Shown: positions 15,116-23,490, numbered from the stretch's first letter. The stretch is DNA of 64,000 bases from Kitasatospora aureofaciens (GCF_019192735.1 NZ_JAHTKP010000010.1:62001-126000), one strand, 5' to 3'. Numbers and translations are program-made. Notes: generated from the sequence alone by a model not told the origin.

Positions 15116-17266
15116 ATGTTCACACGGATCGGGCGGTTCGTCGTCCGCCGGCCATGGCTGGTCGTCGCAGCCTGGCTGATCGCGGCGGTCGCGCTGACCG
15201 CGCTCGCGCCCAAGCTCAAGTCGACCACCGACCAGGCCGAGTTCCTGCCCTCGCACTACGAGTCGGTCCAGGTGGCCGAGGTGCAGAAGCGCGCCTTCCC
15301 CGGACCCGACCAGCCCGCCGCGATCGCCGTCTTCAAGCGCACCGACGGCGCCGCGCTCACCGACGGCGACAAGGCCGACCTGGCGAAGATCGCCGCCGGG
15401 CTGGAGGCCAAGCAGTACGCCCACCTCAAGAAGGTCCAGACCGACCCGAGCTCGATCTCCCCGGACGGCCGGATCGGCCTGGCACAGGTCTATGCGGACA
15501 TCAAGGACTCGTACGACGAGGCCGTCACGAACGACGTCAAGCAGCTGCGGGTGGACGTCAAGGAGCTCCTGAACGGCACCAGCCTCAAGGTCGGCGTCAC
15601 CGGCGACGCCGCCACCGCGCTGGACTCCCAGGACTCCGGCAACAACACCGACGGCATGATCATGATGGCCACCCTGCTGCTGATCATCATCCTGCTCGGC
15701 GTCATCTTCCGCAGCCCCCTGATCGCGCTGCTGCCGGTGCTCGTGATCCTGATGGTCTACCTGACCGCGACCGGGCTGATCTCCACTGCCAGCTCCGTCT
15801 TCGGGCTGACCGCCGACTCCTCCGTCTCGACCATGCTGATCGTGGTCCTGTTCGGCGTCGGCACCGACTACCTGCTCTTCCTGCTCTTCCGTTACCGCGA
15901 GTTCCTGCGAGCCGGGATGGAGCCGCGCCCCGCGATGGCCGAGGCCGTCGCCAGGGTCGGCGAGACCATCGCCTCCGCGGCCGGGGCGGTGGCGGTGGCC
16001 TTCCTCGCGCTGACCCTCTCCACCATGGGCATGCTGCGCGCCATGGGCCCGTCGCTTGCCATCGCCGTCGGAGTCAGCATGGTCGCCGGCGTCACGCTGG
16101 TGCCGGCCGTATTCGCGCTGCTCGGCCGGGCCGCCTTCTGGCCCTCCAAGGCCTGGAAGCGCGAGCCGAAGAACGCTCTGGCCCGGAAGGTGGGCGGCCT
16201 GACGGCCCGCCGCCCGGGGCTGGTCGCGGCGGTCTCCGGTGGTCTGCTGGTGGTGCTCGCGGCCGGTGCCCTCGGGTTCAAGGCCGACTTCGACAGCGGC
16301 TCCTCGCTGCCGAAGAACCTGGAGTCGGTGCAGGCGATGGACGACCTGCAGGGCGGCTTCTCAGCCGGCCGGGCCGAGCCGACCCTGGTGTTCCTGGAGA
16401 ACACCGGCGGCGGCAAGCTGGCCGAGGACCAGCTGACCGCCTACCACGACAAGCTCGCCGGCATCGGCGGTGTCGCCCAGGTCTCCCCCGAGGTGCGCTC
16501 GGCCGACGGCACCGTCGCCCAGTTCAGCGTCTCGCTGGCCTACAAGCCGATGGAGGAGAAGGCGATCGACCTTGTCGACGGCGCACTGCGGGACCAGGCG
16601 CACGCCGCCGCACCGACCGGTACCCGGGCCCTGGTCGGCGGCATGACCGCCGTCATGGGTGACATCCGCACCGCCACCAACCACGACTACACCGTGGTGT
16701 TCCCGGTCGCCGCCCTCGCCATCATGCTGATCCTCGGCCTGCTGCTGCGCAGCGTGGTCGCACCGTGGTTCCTGATGCTGTCCGTCGGCCTCGGCTTCGT
16801 CGGCACGCTCGGCGCCACGGTCTGGCTCTTCCAGGGCGTCAAGGGCGCCAACGGCGTCCTGTTCAGCCTGCCGATCCTGGTCTACCTCTTCGTGGTCGCC
16901 ATCGGCACCGACTACAACATCCTCATGATCGCGCGCTTGCGCGAGGAAATCCGCGAGGGCAACGACCCCCGAGCGGCGGTCAAGCACGCGGTGGCCCGGT
17001 CCGCTCCGACCATGGGCGCCGCGGCGATCATCCTGGCCGGCACCTTCGGTGTCCTGATGCTCGCGGACAACTCGATGCTCCAGCAGATGGGCTTCGCGGT
17101 GGCGTTCGGCATCCTGCTCACCGCCTTCGTGATGGCGCTGTTCCTCGTTCCCGCCACCACCACGCTGCTCGGCCGCCGGGCCTGGTGGCCGGGTCTGAAG
17201 GACCAGGCGCCGAACCCGGCCGGCGAGGAGCCCGTCCTGGTCGGCAGCGGCCGTACCACGGGCTGA
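15116..17266 (+). CDS. MMPL/RND-family membrane transporter
   Basis: This 716-aa protein has the MMPL plan: TM1 (WLVVAAWLIAAVALTALA), a periplasmic domain (about 40-180), five grouped TM helices (about 182-350), a second TM1-like helix (LVAAVSGGLLVVLAAGAL, about 365), a second periplasmic domain and a final TM bundle (about 530-690). Each half carries a Gly-Thr-Asp-Tyr element in the fourth helix of its bundle (GVGTDYLLFLLFRYRE and AIGTDYNILMIARLREE), the proton-relay position of MmpL3-type transporters. ATG 15116 has AAGGAG four bases before it; the longer open frame to 14954 would run through the operator. It most likely exports the peptide or a lipidic intermediate. Two strong hairpins follow it. 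Confidence 0.9.
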   Translation: MFTRIGRFVVRRPWLVVAAWLIAAVALTALAPKLKSTTDQAEFLPSHYESVQVAEVQKRAFPGPDQPAAIAVFKRTDGAALTDGDKADLAKIAAGLEAKQYAHLKKVQTDPSSISPDGRIGLAQVYADIKDSYDEAVTNDVKQLRVDVKELLNGTSLKVGVTGDAATALDSQDSGNNTDGMIMMATLLLIIILLGVIFRSPLIALLPVLVILMVYLTATGLISTASSVFGLTADSSVSTMLIVVLFGVGTDYLLFLLFRYREFLRAGMEPRPAMAEAVARVGETIASAAGAVAVAFLALTLSTMGMLRAMGPSLAIAVGVSMVAGVTLVPAVFALLGRAAFWPSKAWKREPKNALARKVGGLTARRPGLVAAVSGGLLVVLAAGALGFKADFDSGSSLPKNLESVQAMDDLQGGFSAGRAEPTLVFLENTGGGKLAEDQLTAYHDKLAGIGGVAQVSPEVRSADGTVAQFSVSLAYKPMEEKAIDLVDGALRDQAHAAAPTGTRALVGGMTAVMGDIRTATNHDYTVVFPVAALAIMLILGLLLRSVVAPWFLMLSVGLGFVGTLGATVWLFQGVKGANGVLFSLPILVYLFVVAIGTDYNILMIARLREEIREGNDPRAAVKHAVARSAPTMGAAAIILAGTFGVLMLADNSMLQQMGFAVAFGILLTAFVMALFLVPATTTLLGRRAWWPGLKDQAPNPAGEEPVLVGSGRTTG

Positions 17267-17281
17267 CCTCCGTCGGCGACG

Positions 17282-17325
17282 GCGAAGGGGCCGCCGGGTC
17301 GGATCCGACCCGGCGGCCCCTTCGC
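17282..17325. terminator. 44-bp perfect palindrome, terminator of the MMPL gene
   Basis: A self-complementary sequence centred on GGATCC lies 16 bases after the MMPL stop. Confidence 0.8.
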
Positions 17326-17347
17326 GTGCGGGCAAGCGGTTTGGCCC

Positions 17348-17386
17348 GTCTTCGAACTCCCGCTTGCCGGGCGGGAGTTCGAAGAC
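17348..17386. terminator. 16-bp-stem terminator, end of the polyprenyl synthase gene
   Basis: GTCTTCGAACTCCCGC (17348-17363) pairs with 17371-17386 around a 7-base loop, with extra pairing outside. It sits directly beyond the minus-strand stop at 17392. Confidence 0.85.
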
Positions 17387-17391
17387 TGGCC

Positions 17392-18444
17392 CTACGCAGT
17401 ACGGTGTTCGACCAGGCCGACCAGGGCGGACAGCGCGTCCCGGGCCGGGAGGTCCGGCAGGGCGGACAGCGCGTCGCGGGCGTCCGTCGCGCAGGAGTGC
17501 AGGAGTTCCCGGGCTCGGGCCTCGGCGCTGGAGCTGCGCAGCAGCTCCGCCGCGCGGCGGCGGTTGCGCTCGTCGGCGAGTGGGCCGCCCTCCAGCAGCC
17601 GGCGCAGCTCGGCCGCGCGCGGCCCGTCCTCACTGAGCGCCAGCAGCACCGGCAGGGTCCGCACCCCGACGGCGAGGTCGATCCCGGCGTCCTTGCCGGA
17701 CTCCGCCGGATCGGCGACGAAGTCCAGCAGGTCGTCCGAGAGTTGGAAGACTATGCCGAGCTGCTCTCCGTACTCGGCCAGCGCCCGGACGGCCGGTGCG
17801 GGCGCACCCGCCACCTCGGCGCCCAGGCGCAGCGCCAGGGAGATGAGCGAGGCCGTCTTGTCGGCGATCACCGCGAAGTGGTGGGTCAGCGGGGACTCCC
17901 CCGCCGCCGGCCCGGTCAACTCCCGCAGCTGGCCCCGGACCAGGCGTTCGGCGGCACCGCCCTGCATCCTGATCACGTCGTCCCCGAGGCCCGCGGCGAG
18001 CCGGCCGGCCCTGACCAGCAGCCGGTTGCCGAGCAGCACCGCCGTCCGGTTGCCCCAGCGGGCCGGGGCGCTCAGCACGCCGTGCCGGCTGCGGGCGCCG
18101 TCCATCACGTCGTCGTGGTGCAGCGAGGCCACGTGTATCAGTTCGACCAGAGCGGCGGCGTCCAGCACCTGGCCCGTCCGGTCGTCTTCGGCCCCGGCCC
18201 CGGCCCCGGCGCCGAACTCGGCCGCGAGCAGTACCAGCAGCGGCCGCAGGCGCTTCCCGCCGGCCTCGATCAGGTACCGCGACCACTCGGCGACCAGCGC
18301 GTTCGGCACATCGGCCGCCGTCTCGCGCAGGCGGGTCTCGGCGTCGGCCAGGCCGCGGTGCAGCCGGGCGGTGAGCCCCGGGTCGGCCAGGGCCAGGCGG
18401 GCCACGAGGGAGTCCGGCCGCGGCTCGGCGGTCAGCGTGGTCAT
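17392..18444 (-). CDS. polyprenyl diphosphate synthase (trans-type, probably long chain)
   Basis: This 350-aa protein has the GGKRLRP substrate site (about 57-63), the first Asp-rich motif LHHDDVMD (about 99) and the second QLSDDLLDF (about 235). The residues four and five before the first DDxxD are small (Ser, Ala), which in this family leaves the chain-length tunnel open and suggests a product longer than farnesyl or geranylgeranyl diphosphate. ATG 18444 follows GGAGGAACG. It has its own upstream palindrome (site C), so it looks co-regulated with the cluster. Why an NRPS locus needs it is unclear: a prenyl carrier, a menaquinone/redox link, or compensation for lipid-carrier stress are all possible. 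Confidence 0.85.
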   Translation of the reverse strand: MTTLTAEPRPDSLVARLALADPGLTARLHRGLADAETRLRETAADVPNALVAEWSRYLIEAGGKRLRPLLVLLAAEFGAGAGAGAEDDRTGQVLDAAALVELIHVASLHHDDVMDGARSRHGVLSAPARWGNRTAVLLGNRLLVRAGRLAAGLGDDVIRMQGGAAERLVRGQLRELTGPAAGESPLTHHFAVIADKTASLISLALRLGAEVAGAPAPAVRALAEYGEQLGIVFQLSDDLLDFVADPAESGKDAGIDLAVGVRTLPVLLALSEDGPRAAELRRLLEGGPLADERNRRRAAELLRSSSAEARARELLHSCATDARDALSALPDLPARDALSALVGLVEHRTA

Positions 18445-18531
18445 CGTTCCTCCGGGCAGAGCGTCAGCACGGTCGTTCGAGCCCGACCCTAGGGCCCGTG
18501 CGCGGGGATCGGCCGAATTCCCGGGACAGGC

Positions 18532-18547
18532 TGGCAACAAGCTGTCA
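18532..18547. promoter_or_regulatory. regulon palindrome (site C) upstream of the polyprenyl synthase
   Basis: TGGCAACAAGCTGTCA, 88-103 bases before the ATG of the polyprenyl synthase. No clear -35/-10 follows at the spacing seen at sites A, D, E and H. Confidence 0.5.
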
Positions 18548-18559
18548 GCGGGCAGACGG

Positions 18560-18595
18560 CAGGCCCCGGTCCGCGTGGGGTCGGACCGGGGCCTG
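18560..18595 (-). terminator. 14-bp-stem terminator downstream of the MbtH gene
   Basis: A perfect stem (18560-18573 with 18582-18595) with an 8-base loop lies 46 bases beyond the MbtH stop, closing the MAT-to-MbtH operon. Confidence 0.8.
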
Positions 18596-18640
18596 AGTGC
18601 GTGCCGCGGCCATGGGGAGCCGCTGTCAGGTGATCGAAGG

Positions 18641-18853
18641 TCAGGCGCCCATCGCCTCGACGAGGCTCTTCGGGCGCATGTCCGTCCAGTTGGTGTTGAT
18701 GTAGTCGAGGCAGTTCTCGCGGCTCTCCTGGCCGTGCACGACGGTCCAGCCGGCCGGGACCTCGGCGAAGGCGGGCCACAGCGAATGCTGGTTCTCCTCG
18801 TTGACGAGGACGTAGTAGGAGGCGCTGTCGTCCTCGAACGGGTTGGTCGCCAT
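18641..18853 (-). CDS. MbtH-like protein
   Basis: This 70-aa protein has the family signature: [19 protein letters not shown] near the N-terminus, HSLWPAF, PAGW and the C-terminal NWTDMRP. MbtH-like proteins bind NRPS adenylation domains and are needed for their solubility or activity; this one is the natural partner of the assembly lines at 34473-64000. CAGGAGCCCGATC precedes the ATG. It is the last gene of its operon. Confidence 0.95.
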   Translation of the reverse strand: MATNPFEDDSASYYVLVNEENQHSLWPAFAEVPAGWTVVHGQESRENCLDYINTNWTDMRPKSLVEAMGA

Positions 18854-18905
18854 GATCGGGCTCCTGTTGGTTGGTTGCGGATGGAACGGGCGTCGGCGTC
18901 GGTTG

Positions 18906-18919
18906 ACGTCGGCCGACGT
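18906..18919. promoter_or_regulatory. 14-bp palindrome before the MbtH gene
   Basis: ACGTCGGCCGACGT is perfectly self-complementary and lies in the short gap between the DsbA-like stop and the MbtH start. It may be a local operator or a weak hairpin. Confidence 0.3.
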
Positions 18920-18922
18920 TGG

Positions 18923-19564
18923 TCAGCGGGCGGCCGCGGTGGCGGCCGCCATGCGGTGGCGCACGGCGGAGACGAATCCGGGCAGCCGGTCGATGCCCCA
19001 GAACCGCTGGTAGCCGTCGATGAAGTAGGGGACTCCGAACACCCCGTCCCGGTAAGGGAGGTTGAGCGCCTCCAGGCCCCGGGTGCGGACCTCCGGGTCC
19101 TGCCACGCCCCGCCCGTCAGTCCGGGGTCGAGGCCGACTCGCTCGCCGAGCCCGGCGACGACCTCGGGGTCGGAGATGTCCAGCCCCTCCTCCCACCTGG
19201 CCCGGTAGGTCGCGTCGATGAACTGCCGGCCGCGGCCGTGGTCCCTGGCCACCAGGTAGGCCAGGTGCGAGACCTCCCAGCGGGGCGCGCGGTCCACCGG
19301 CCAGACCATCCGCAGCTCACGCTCCAGGGCCAGCCGACGGACGTCCTGGAGGACGTACAGGTACTTCTCCCGGGACATCGCAACGTAGGGCAGCTGCACC
19401 CCGGTCGCCTCCAGGTGGTCGTGGTGGGCGTCGTCCGGCTCCCAGAACGGCAGCCAGTCGATCGTCTCCGCCACATCGGGGTACCTCGTGGTGAGGTCCC
19501 GGTAGGCCATCCAGGAGTACGCGCTGCTGAACGAGAAGTACCAGCGCGGTGGCTTTCTTGCCAT
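18923..19564 (-). CDS. DsbA-family / 2-hydroxychromene-2-carboxylate isomerase-like protein
   Basis: This 213-aa protein has a thioredoxin-fold start (RWYFSFSSAYSWMAYRDL), a large helical insertion and the cis-Pro loop GVFGVPYFIDGYQRFWGIDRL, as in the DSBA/HCCA-isomerase family. The CxxC of true DsbA is replaced by SSAY, so disulfide chemistry is unlikely and a thiol-assisted isomerase role fits better. ATG 19564 follows GGAGACGGTG. The longer frame to 19621 is rejected because it runs back through the predicted promoter of this gene. It sits between the IclR regulator and MbtH and has its own regulon palindrome. A cis/trans isomerisation of an unsaturated acyl chain is one possibility; it is not proven by the sequence. 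Confidence 0.7.
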   Translation of the reverse strand: MARKPPRWYFSFSSAYSWMAYRDLTTRYPDVAETIDWLPFWEPDDAHHDHLEATGVQLPYVAMSREKYLYVLQDVRRLALERELRMVWPVDRAPRWEVSHLAYLVARDHGRGRQFIDATYRARWEEGLDISDPEVVAGLGERVGLDPGLTGGAWQDPEVRTRGLEALNLPYRDGVFGVPYFIDGYQRFWGIDRLPGFVSAVRHRMAAATAAAR

Positions 19565-19604
19565 CACCGTCTCCAAGGAATTCGCAAATGAATCGCCGTT
19601 CGGA

Positions 19605-19656
19605 TTTCTATCGATTTCCACCGGGCCCGGACAAGCCGTCCGGCAAGTAACTGCCA
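19605..19656 (-). promoter_or_regulatory. regulon palindrome (site D) and promoter of the DsbA-like gene
   Basis: CGGCAAGTAACTGCCA (19641-19656), then a 6-base gap, TTGTCC (19629-19634), an 18-base spacer and TAGAAA (19605-19610), all reading on the minus strand and ending 41 bases before the ATG. Confidence 0.7.
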
Positions 19657-19675
19657 GGAATTCCCGGACGGTCGG

Positions 19676-20401
19676 TCAGGTCAGCCCCCCGCCGAGCCGG
19701 GCGGCCGCATCGATCAGCAGACCGCCGTACAGCCGGCCCGGGGCCCGGGACATCAACGTGACCGGCCCGTCCAGCACCAGCGCGGCCACCACCCGCCCGG
19801 CGGCCCCGCGCACGGGCACCGCAGCCGCGGCGAAGCCCAGCTCGCCGGCCCCCAGGCTCTGCGCCCAGCCCTGCTGGCGCACCTTGGTCAGGGTGACCGC
19901 GCCGAAGCCGGCCGCCCGGATGGCCTGGGTGATCTCCTGCGGGTCCTCCCAGGCCAGCAGCACCTGGGAGCCCGCGCCCGCCTTCATCGGCAGCGCCACG
20001 CCCAGTGCCGATCGGGCCTGCCGTCCGGTGCCGGGGCCCTCCGCCGTGGCCACACAGATCCGCTGGTCGCCGTGGCGCCGGTAGAGCCGGGCGCTCACCC
20101 CGGTACGGACCCGCAGCTCCGCCAGCACGCGCTCGGCGCCCTGCAGCAGCCGGTCGCGGCCGGCCTCCTCGGCGAGTTCGCCGATCCGCGGGCCGAGCAC
20201 GAACCGCCCCTGGGCGTCCCGGGTCAGCAGGCGAATGTTCTCCAGCGCGAGCGCGAGCCGGTGCACGGTCGCCCGGGACAGCCCGGTGACTTCGCTCAGG
20301 GTCCGCAACGAGGCCGGTCCGCCGGCCAGCACGCCGAGCAGCAGCGAGGTCTTGTCCAGGACGCCGACGCCGCTGCGCGCCTCCGAGGTCACGGTGCTCA
20401 T
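19676..20401 (-). CDS. IclR-family transcriptional regulator
   Basis: This 241-aa protein has an N-terminal winged helix (LLGVLAGGPASLRTLSEVTGLSRATVHRLALALE, about 20-55) and an IclR effector domain (about 85-240; GVALPMKAGAGSQVLLAW, AAAAVPVRGAAGRVVAALVLDGP). Its ATG comes four bases after the thioesterase stop, so it is co-transcribed with malonyltransferase and thioesterase. IclR proteins usually bind small carboxylates, many of them aromatic. An aromatic acid of the Hpg or acyl pathway is a reasonable ligand guess only. Confidence 0.88.
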   Translation of the reverse strand: MSTVTSEARSGVGVLDKTSLLLGVLAGGPASLRTLSEVTGLSRATVHRLALALENIRLLTRDAQGRFVLGPRIGELAEEAGRDRLLQGAERVLAELRVRTGVSARLYRRHGDQRICVATAEGPGTGRQARSALGVALPMKAGAGSQVLLAWEDPQEITQAIRAAGFGAVTLTKVRQQGWAQSLGAGELGFAAAAVPVRGAAGRVVAALVLDGPVTLMSRAPGRLYGGLLIDAAARLGGGLT

Positions 20402-20405
20402 CGCG

Positions 20406-21155
20406 TCACACGATCCGTGCGGCCAGGTCGCGCACCAGCGCGTCCCGTTGCTCCAGCAGGTAGAAGTGGCCCCCCGGGAACACCGTCAGGTCGAAGGAGG
20501 CGGCGGACACGTCAGCCCAGGCCGCCATGTCGACCGGGCTGATCCCCGGGTCGCGGTCGCCGACATAGCCGACCACCGGGCAGCTCACCGGGTGCCCGGG
20601 CTGCGCGTGGTAGGTGCCGACGATCTCGAAGTCGGCCCGCATGGCGGGCATCACCAGCTCGTACAGGTCGGGGTCGCTGAGCAGCCGCGCCTCGGTTCCG
20701 CCGAGCCTGAGCACCTCACCGATCAGGGCCTCGTCACCGCCGAGGTAGGTGGGCTCGGGGTTCACCCGGTGCGGCGCCTTGCGGCCCGACACGTACAGGC
20801 CGGCGAGCCGGACGCCGTGCTCCTTCTCCAGCTTCAGCGCGACCTCGTAGCCGAGCGAGGCGCCCATGCTGTGGCCGAACACGTGCAGCGGCACGTCCAG
20901 GAACGGGAGCAGCGCCTCGGTGACCGCCGCGGCGAGCTCCGCCATGTTGGTGATGCAGTCCTCGGTGATCCGCTCCTGCCGGCCGGGGTAGCGGGTCGCC
21001 AGGACCTCGACCCCGCCGCCGAAGTAGTCGGCCCAGCCGTGGAACGTGCTGGCGGCCCCGCCCGCGTGCGGCAGGCAGACCACCCGTCGGACGACCTCGC
21101 CGTCCGATGGCGGGTAGCGCCGGAACCACCGGCTGTCGACTGCGCTCTCGATCAT
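20406..21155 (-). CDS. type II thioesterase
   Basis: This 249-aa protein has the alpha/beta-hydrolase plan of editing thioesterases: CLPHAGGAASTF near the N-terminus, nucleophile GHSMGASLGYE (about residue 95), acid in YVGDRDPGIS and His in FPGGHFYLLEQ. Such enzymes strip wrongly loaded groups from carrier proteins. It lies 22 bases after the malonyltransferase stop with GGAGAGGGAGAG before the ATG, and four bases before the IclR gene. Confidence 0.92.
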   Translation of the reverse strand: MIESAVDSRWFRRYPPSDGEVVRRVVCLPHAGGAASTFHGWADYFGGGVEVLATRYPGRQERITEDCITNMAELAAAVTEALLPFLDVPLHVFGHSMGASLGYEVALKLEKEHGVRLAGLYVSGRKAPHRVNPEPTYLGGDEALIGEVLRLGGTEARLLSDPDLYELVMPAMRADFEIVGTYHAQPGHPVSCPVVGYVGDRDPGISPVDMAAWADVSAASFDLTVFPGGHFYLLEQRDALVRDLAARIV

Positions 21156-21177
21156 CTCTCCCTCTCCTGTCCGTACG

Positions 21178-22137
21178 TCATCCCCGCGTACCCGACACCG
21201 CCGGGCCGACGGCCCCGAGGGCCACCGGGCTGTCGATGGAGAGCACTTCGGTCTCCGGTGTGATGCGGCGGACCATGCCGGCCAGCGTGCGGCCGGGGCC
21301 CAGCTCGATCAGCCGCTCGCACCCGAGCCGGCCGACCAGCGTGCGGATCCCGGCCTCCCAGAGCACCGGCGACGTCAATTGACGATCCATCAGTTCCGGC
21401 CAGTCGGCGCCGGACGTGTGGGGGCGGGCGTCCACGTTGGCGACCACCGGGGTGTGCAGCGTGGCGAACTCGACGCCCACCAGTGCGGCCCGCAGCCGCT
21501 CGGCGGCGGGCGCCATGTACGGGCTGTGGAAGGCCCCGCCGACCGGGACGCTGATCAGCTTCGCGCCGATCCCGGGCGCCTCGGCGGCGGCCGCGGCCAC
21601 GCCGTCCGCGGAGCCGGAGAGCACCACCTGGCCGGGCGCGTTCACGTTGGCCACCCAGACCTGGTGTCCGGCCGCCCGGGCGTCGGCGGCCAGCGCCTCG
21701 ACGGCCGGCAGGGGCGCGCCGACCAGCACGCCCATGGTGCTGTCGGACAGCTCGGCCGCCTCCCGCATGGCGCGGCCACGGACGGCGACCAGCATGGCCG
21801 CGTCCGCGAGCCCGAGCGCCCCTGCCGCCACCAGGGCGGCGTACTCGCCCAGGCTGTGGCCGGCACAAGCGGCGACCGGCGCCTCGGACAGCAGTCCGCG
21901 GCGGCGCGCCTCGTCATGGGCCATCACGTCGACCGTGAAGATCACCAGTTGGGCCAGATCGGTGCGGCGCAGCAGCGCGCCGTCGGTGTGCAGGAGCAGC
22001 TCGGCGACGTCCTCCCCCGCCTGCTCGGAGACCGTTGCGACGAGGGACCACGCCTCGGTGTCCCGCCAGGGGGCACCCATGCCCTGCTTCTGGGTGCCCT
22101 GCCCGGGGAACAGCAGCGCGATCGGTTCGGGGGTCAT
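21178..22137 (-). CDS. ACP S-malonyltransferase (FabD-like, trans-acting)
   Basis: This 319-aa protein shows LLFPGQGTQKQGMG at the N-terminus, the nucleophile elbow GHSLGEYAALVAAGAL (about 95) and the second catalytic His in GGAFHSPYM (about 200). The AFHS-type sequence is the malonyl rather than methylmalonyl form. ATG 22137 follows GGAAGGTGTGGCC; the longer frame to 22248 crosses a terminator. There is no polyketide synthase in view, so it should load malonyl onto an ACP encoded outside the window. Its presence beside the NRPS genes is the best clue that the peptide carries a polyketide-type acyl group. Confidence 0.9.
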   Translation of the reverse strand: MTPEPIALLFPGQGTQKQGMGAPWRDTEAWSLVATVSEQAGEDVAELLLHTDGALLRRTDLAQLVIFTVDVMAHDEARRRGLLSEAPVAACAGHSLGEYAALVAAGALGLADAAMLVAVRGRAMREAAELSDSTMGVLVGAPLPAVEALAADARAAGHQVWVANVNAPGQVVLSGSADGVAAAAAEAPGIGAKLISVPVGGAFHSPYMAPAAERLRAALVGVEFATLHTPVVANVDARPHTSGADWPELMDRQLTSPVLWEAGIRTLVGRLGCERLIELGPGRTLAGMVRRITPETEVLSIDSPVALGAVGPAVSGTRG

Positions 22138-22184
22138 GGCCACACCTTCCAGCCGGCGGATCACCGAGTTGCCCGGGTCTCTGA

Positions 22185-22225
22185 GGCGGAGCCGGCCCCA
22201 CCGGGGGTGCGGGGCCGGCTCCGCC
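22185..22225. terminator. 15-bp-stem hairpin in front of the malonyltransferase gene
   Basis: GGCGGAGCCGGCCCC (22185-22199) pairs with 22211-22225 around an 11-base loop. It stands 48 bases before the malonyltransferase ATG and downstream of the site E promoter. Confidence 0.65.
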
Positions 22226-22490
22226 GCTTGTCGCCGTCCGGGGCGCACCGTTTCCCACCGAAAACGGAACGCTCCTCACCCGAACGGCAATTCCGGCGAC
22301 CCGCCCGGGGAGGTGGCTGCCGGAGGCTTACTGGTTCTGCTGACGTCGATCCGCGCGATGCGAATCCCGGTCGACGGCGGGTCCCGGGTCGGGGCCGCAC
22401 CGTTGTCCGACCGATTTCCGGTCGGCGTCCAACTGCCGTGTTCCGACCGCGAACCGACCGGTATTCGCCGACAACTGGTTTCCGCCGCCA

Positions 22491-22542
22491 TTTCTATCCG
22501 CCCGCCCGAACCGGCGGCAACGCCCGTTTCAGGAAGCTGCCA
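22491..22542 (-). promoter_or_regulatory. regulon palindrome (site E) and promoter of the malonyltransferase operon
   Basis: TTTCAGGAAGCTGCCA (22527-22542), a 6-base gap, TTGCCG (22515-22520), an 18-base spacer and TAGAAA (22491-22496) on the minus strand. Geometry and -10 are identical to site D. Confidence 0.7.
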
Positions 22543-22581
22543 CGGCCCGGCCGATGGCCGCGCGACGGCCCGCGCCGCAGG

Positions 22582-23415
22582 TCAGGCGGTACGGCGGGCC
22601 GGGCGGGGCGGCTGCCCCACGGTCAGCAGCCCGAGTTCGGCGGCGCGCGCACCGGCCTGGAAGCGGGAGTTCGCGCCGAGCATCTCCATGATCTCGGCGA
22701 CGTACCGGCGGTAGGTGCGGACCGAGACCGAGAGGTCTCGGGCGGCCACCTCGTCCGTCACGCCGGCGTTCAACCGGTCGAGGATGCGCCGGGCGAACTC
22801 CGCCCTGGCCCGGCTCCCGAACTCGAACTGGCCCTCCACCGGGACGGCACGCCGCCAGACGCCCGCGAACAGGTTGTGCATGGTGCGGATCACCGAAACG
22901 TCCTGGATCACCGCCGCCTGCCGGCTGCCGGTCACCAGGTCGGCACAGGCGAGGACGACCTGATTGTCCACCAGGACCGTTTCCATCCAGGGCAGTTGAC
23001 ACGTCCGGACCTCCAGGTGGCGGCCCGCGTCGAGCTGCTCCCGGACGAACTCCCGGTCCAGCGTCTCCGGCACGCACAGCAGCCGCACGGTGACCGCGTC
23101 GCCGCACGCGCCGAGCATCTCGCCCAGCGCCTTGTAGATCCCCTTGGCCCTGGGCACGTCCGAGGCGAGCACCACCTCAAGCCTGCGCCTGGTGCGCCCG
23201 ATCAGCCGGGCGGCCTCGGCGGACAGCTCCGCCTCGTCCGGCGGCACGGAGGTGACCACGGCCGCTCGGGACACGAAGTTGCGGTGTCTCGCCACGGTGT
23301 CCTCGATCAGGGCCTGAACCTCCAACAGCCCCTGTTCGACCTCGTCCCCGAACCGGCGACGGGTGAGCGACGCCCGCCCCGGCCTGCTCGACAGTTCCCT
23401 CATGGCTACCCCCAT
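22582..23415 (-). CDS. LuxR-type pathway regulator
   Basis: This 277-aa protein has an N-terminal helical segment (DEVEQGLLEVQALIEDTVARH, about 25-45), a middle domain (about 75-200) and a C-terminal LuxR helix-turn-helix (ILDRLNAGVTDEVAARDLSV and SVRTYRRYVAEIMEMLGA, about 210-250). It is a paralogue of the truncated regulator at 1-702. Two starts are possible, ATG 23415 (GGAG nine bases before) and ATG 23403 (GGGGG five bases before). A palindrome copy (site F) lies 60-75 bases upstream. It is a leading candidate for the activator that binds the shared palindromes, including its own; this is inference. Confidence 0.85.
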   Translation of the reverse strand: MGVAMRELSSRPGRASLTRRRFGDEVEQGLLEVQALIEDTVARHRNFVSRAAVVTSVPPDEAELSAEAARLIGRTRRRLEVVLASDVPRAKGIYKALGEMLGACGDAVTVRLLCVPETLDREFVREQLDAGRHLEVRTCQLPWMETVLVDNQVVLACADLVTGSRQAAVIQDVSVIRTMHNLFAGVWRRAVPVEGQFEFGSRARAEFARRILDRLNAGVTDEVAARDLSVSVRTYRRYVAEIMEMLGANSRFQAGARAAELGLLTVGQPPRPARRTA

Positions 23416-23474
23416 GACATGCGACTCCGTCCACCGTCATCGAACAGTCCGGCACCTCGACGGTCCTACGGTGC

Positions 23475-23490
23475 TGTCAGCAAGCTGCGC
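23475..23490. promoter_or_regulatory. regulon palindrome (site F), LuxR / YbaK divergent region
   Basis: TGTCAGCAAGCTGCGC; the outer two bases of the right arm are lost. It lies 60-75 bases before the LuxR start and about 200 bases before the YbaK-like gene. Confidence 0.5.

Larger units (their letters stand above)
22138..22581 (-). promoter_or_regulatory. 444-bp gap holding a terminator and the malonyltransferase operon promoter
   Basis: No gene is seen. Reading leftward from the LuxR gene it holds the promoter with site E, a region of short CCGACCG repeats (about 22410-22460), and a strong hairpin at 22185-22225. The hairpin lies between promoter and gene, so it may act as a leader structure for the malonyltransferase operon rather than, or as well as, a terminator of the LuxR gene. 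Confidence 0.45.

Noticed and set aside
20406..21155. Thioesterase as a candidate release enzyme
   Set aside because: It is a standalone type II editing enzyme; release is assigned to the integrated thioesterase of the terminating NRPS.
22185..22225. Riboswitch before the malonyltransferase
   Set aside because: It is a simple perfect hairpin without the conserved elements of any riboswitch I know; kept only as a terminator or leader hairpin.
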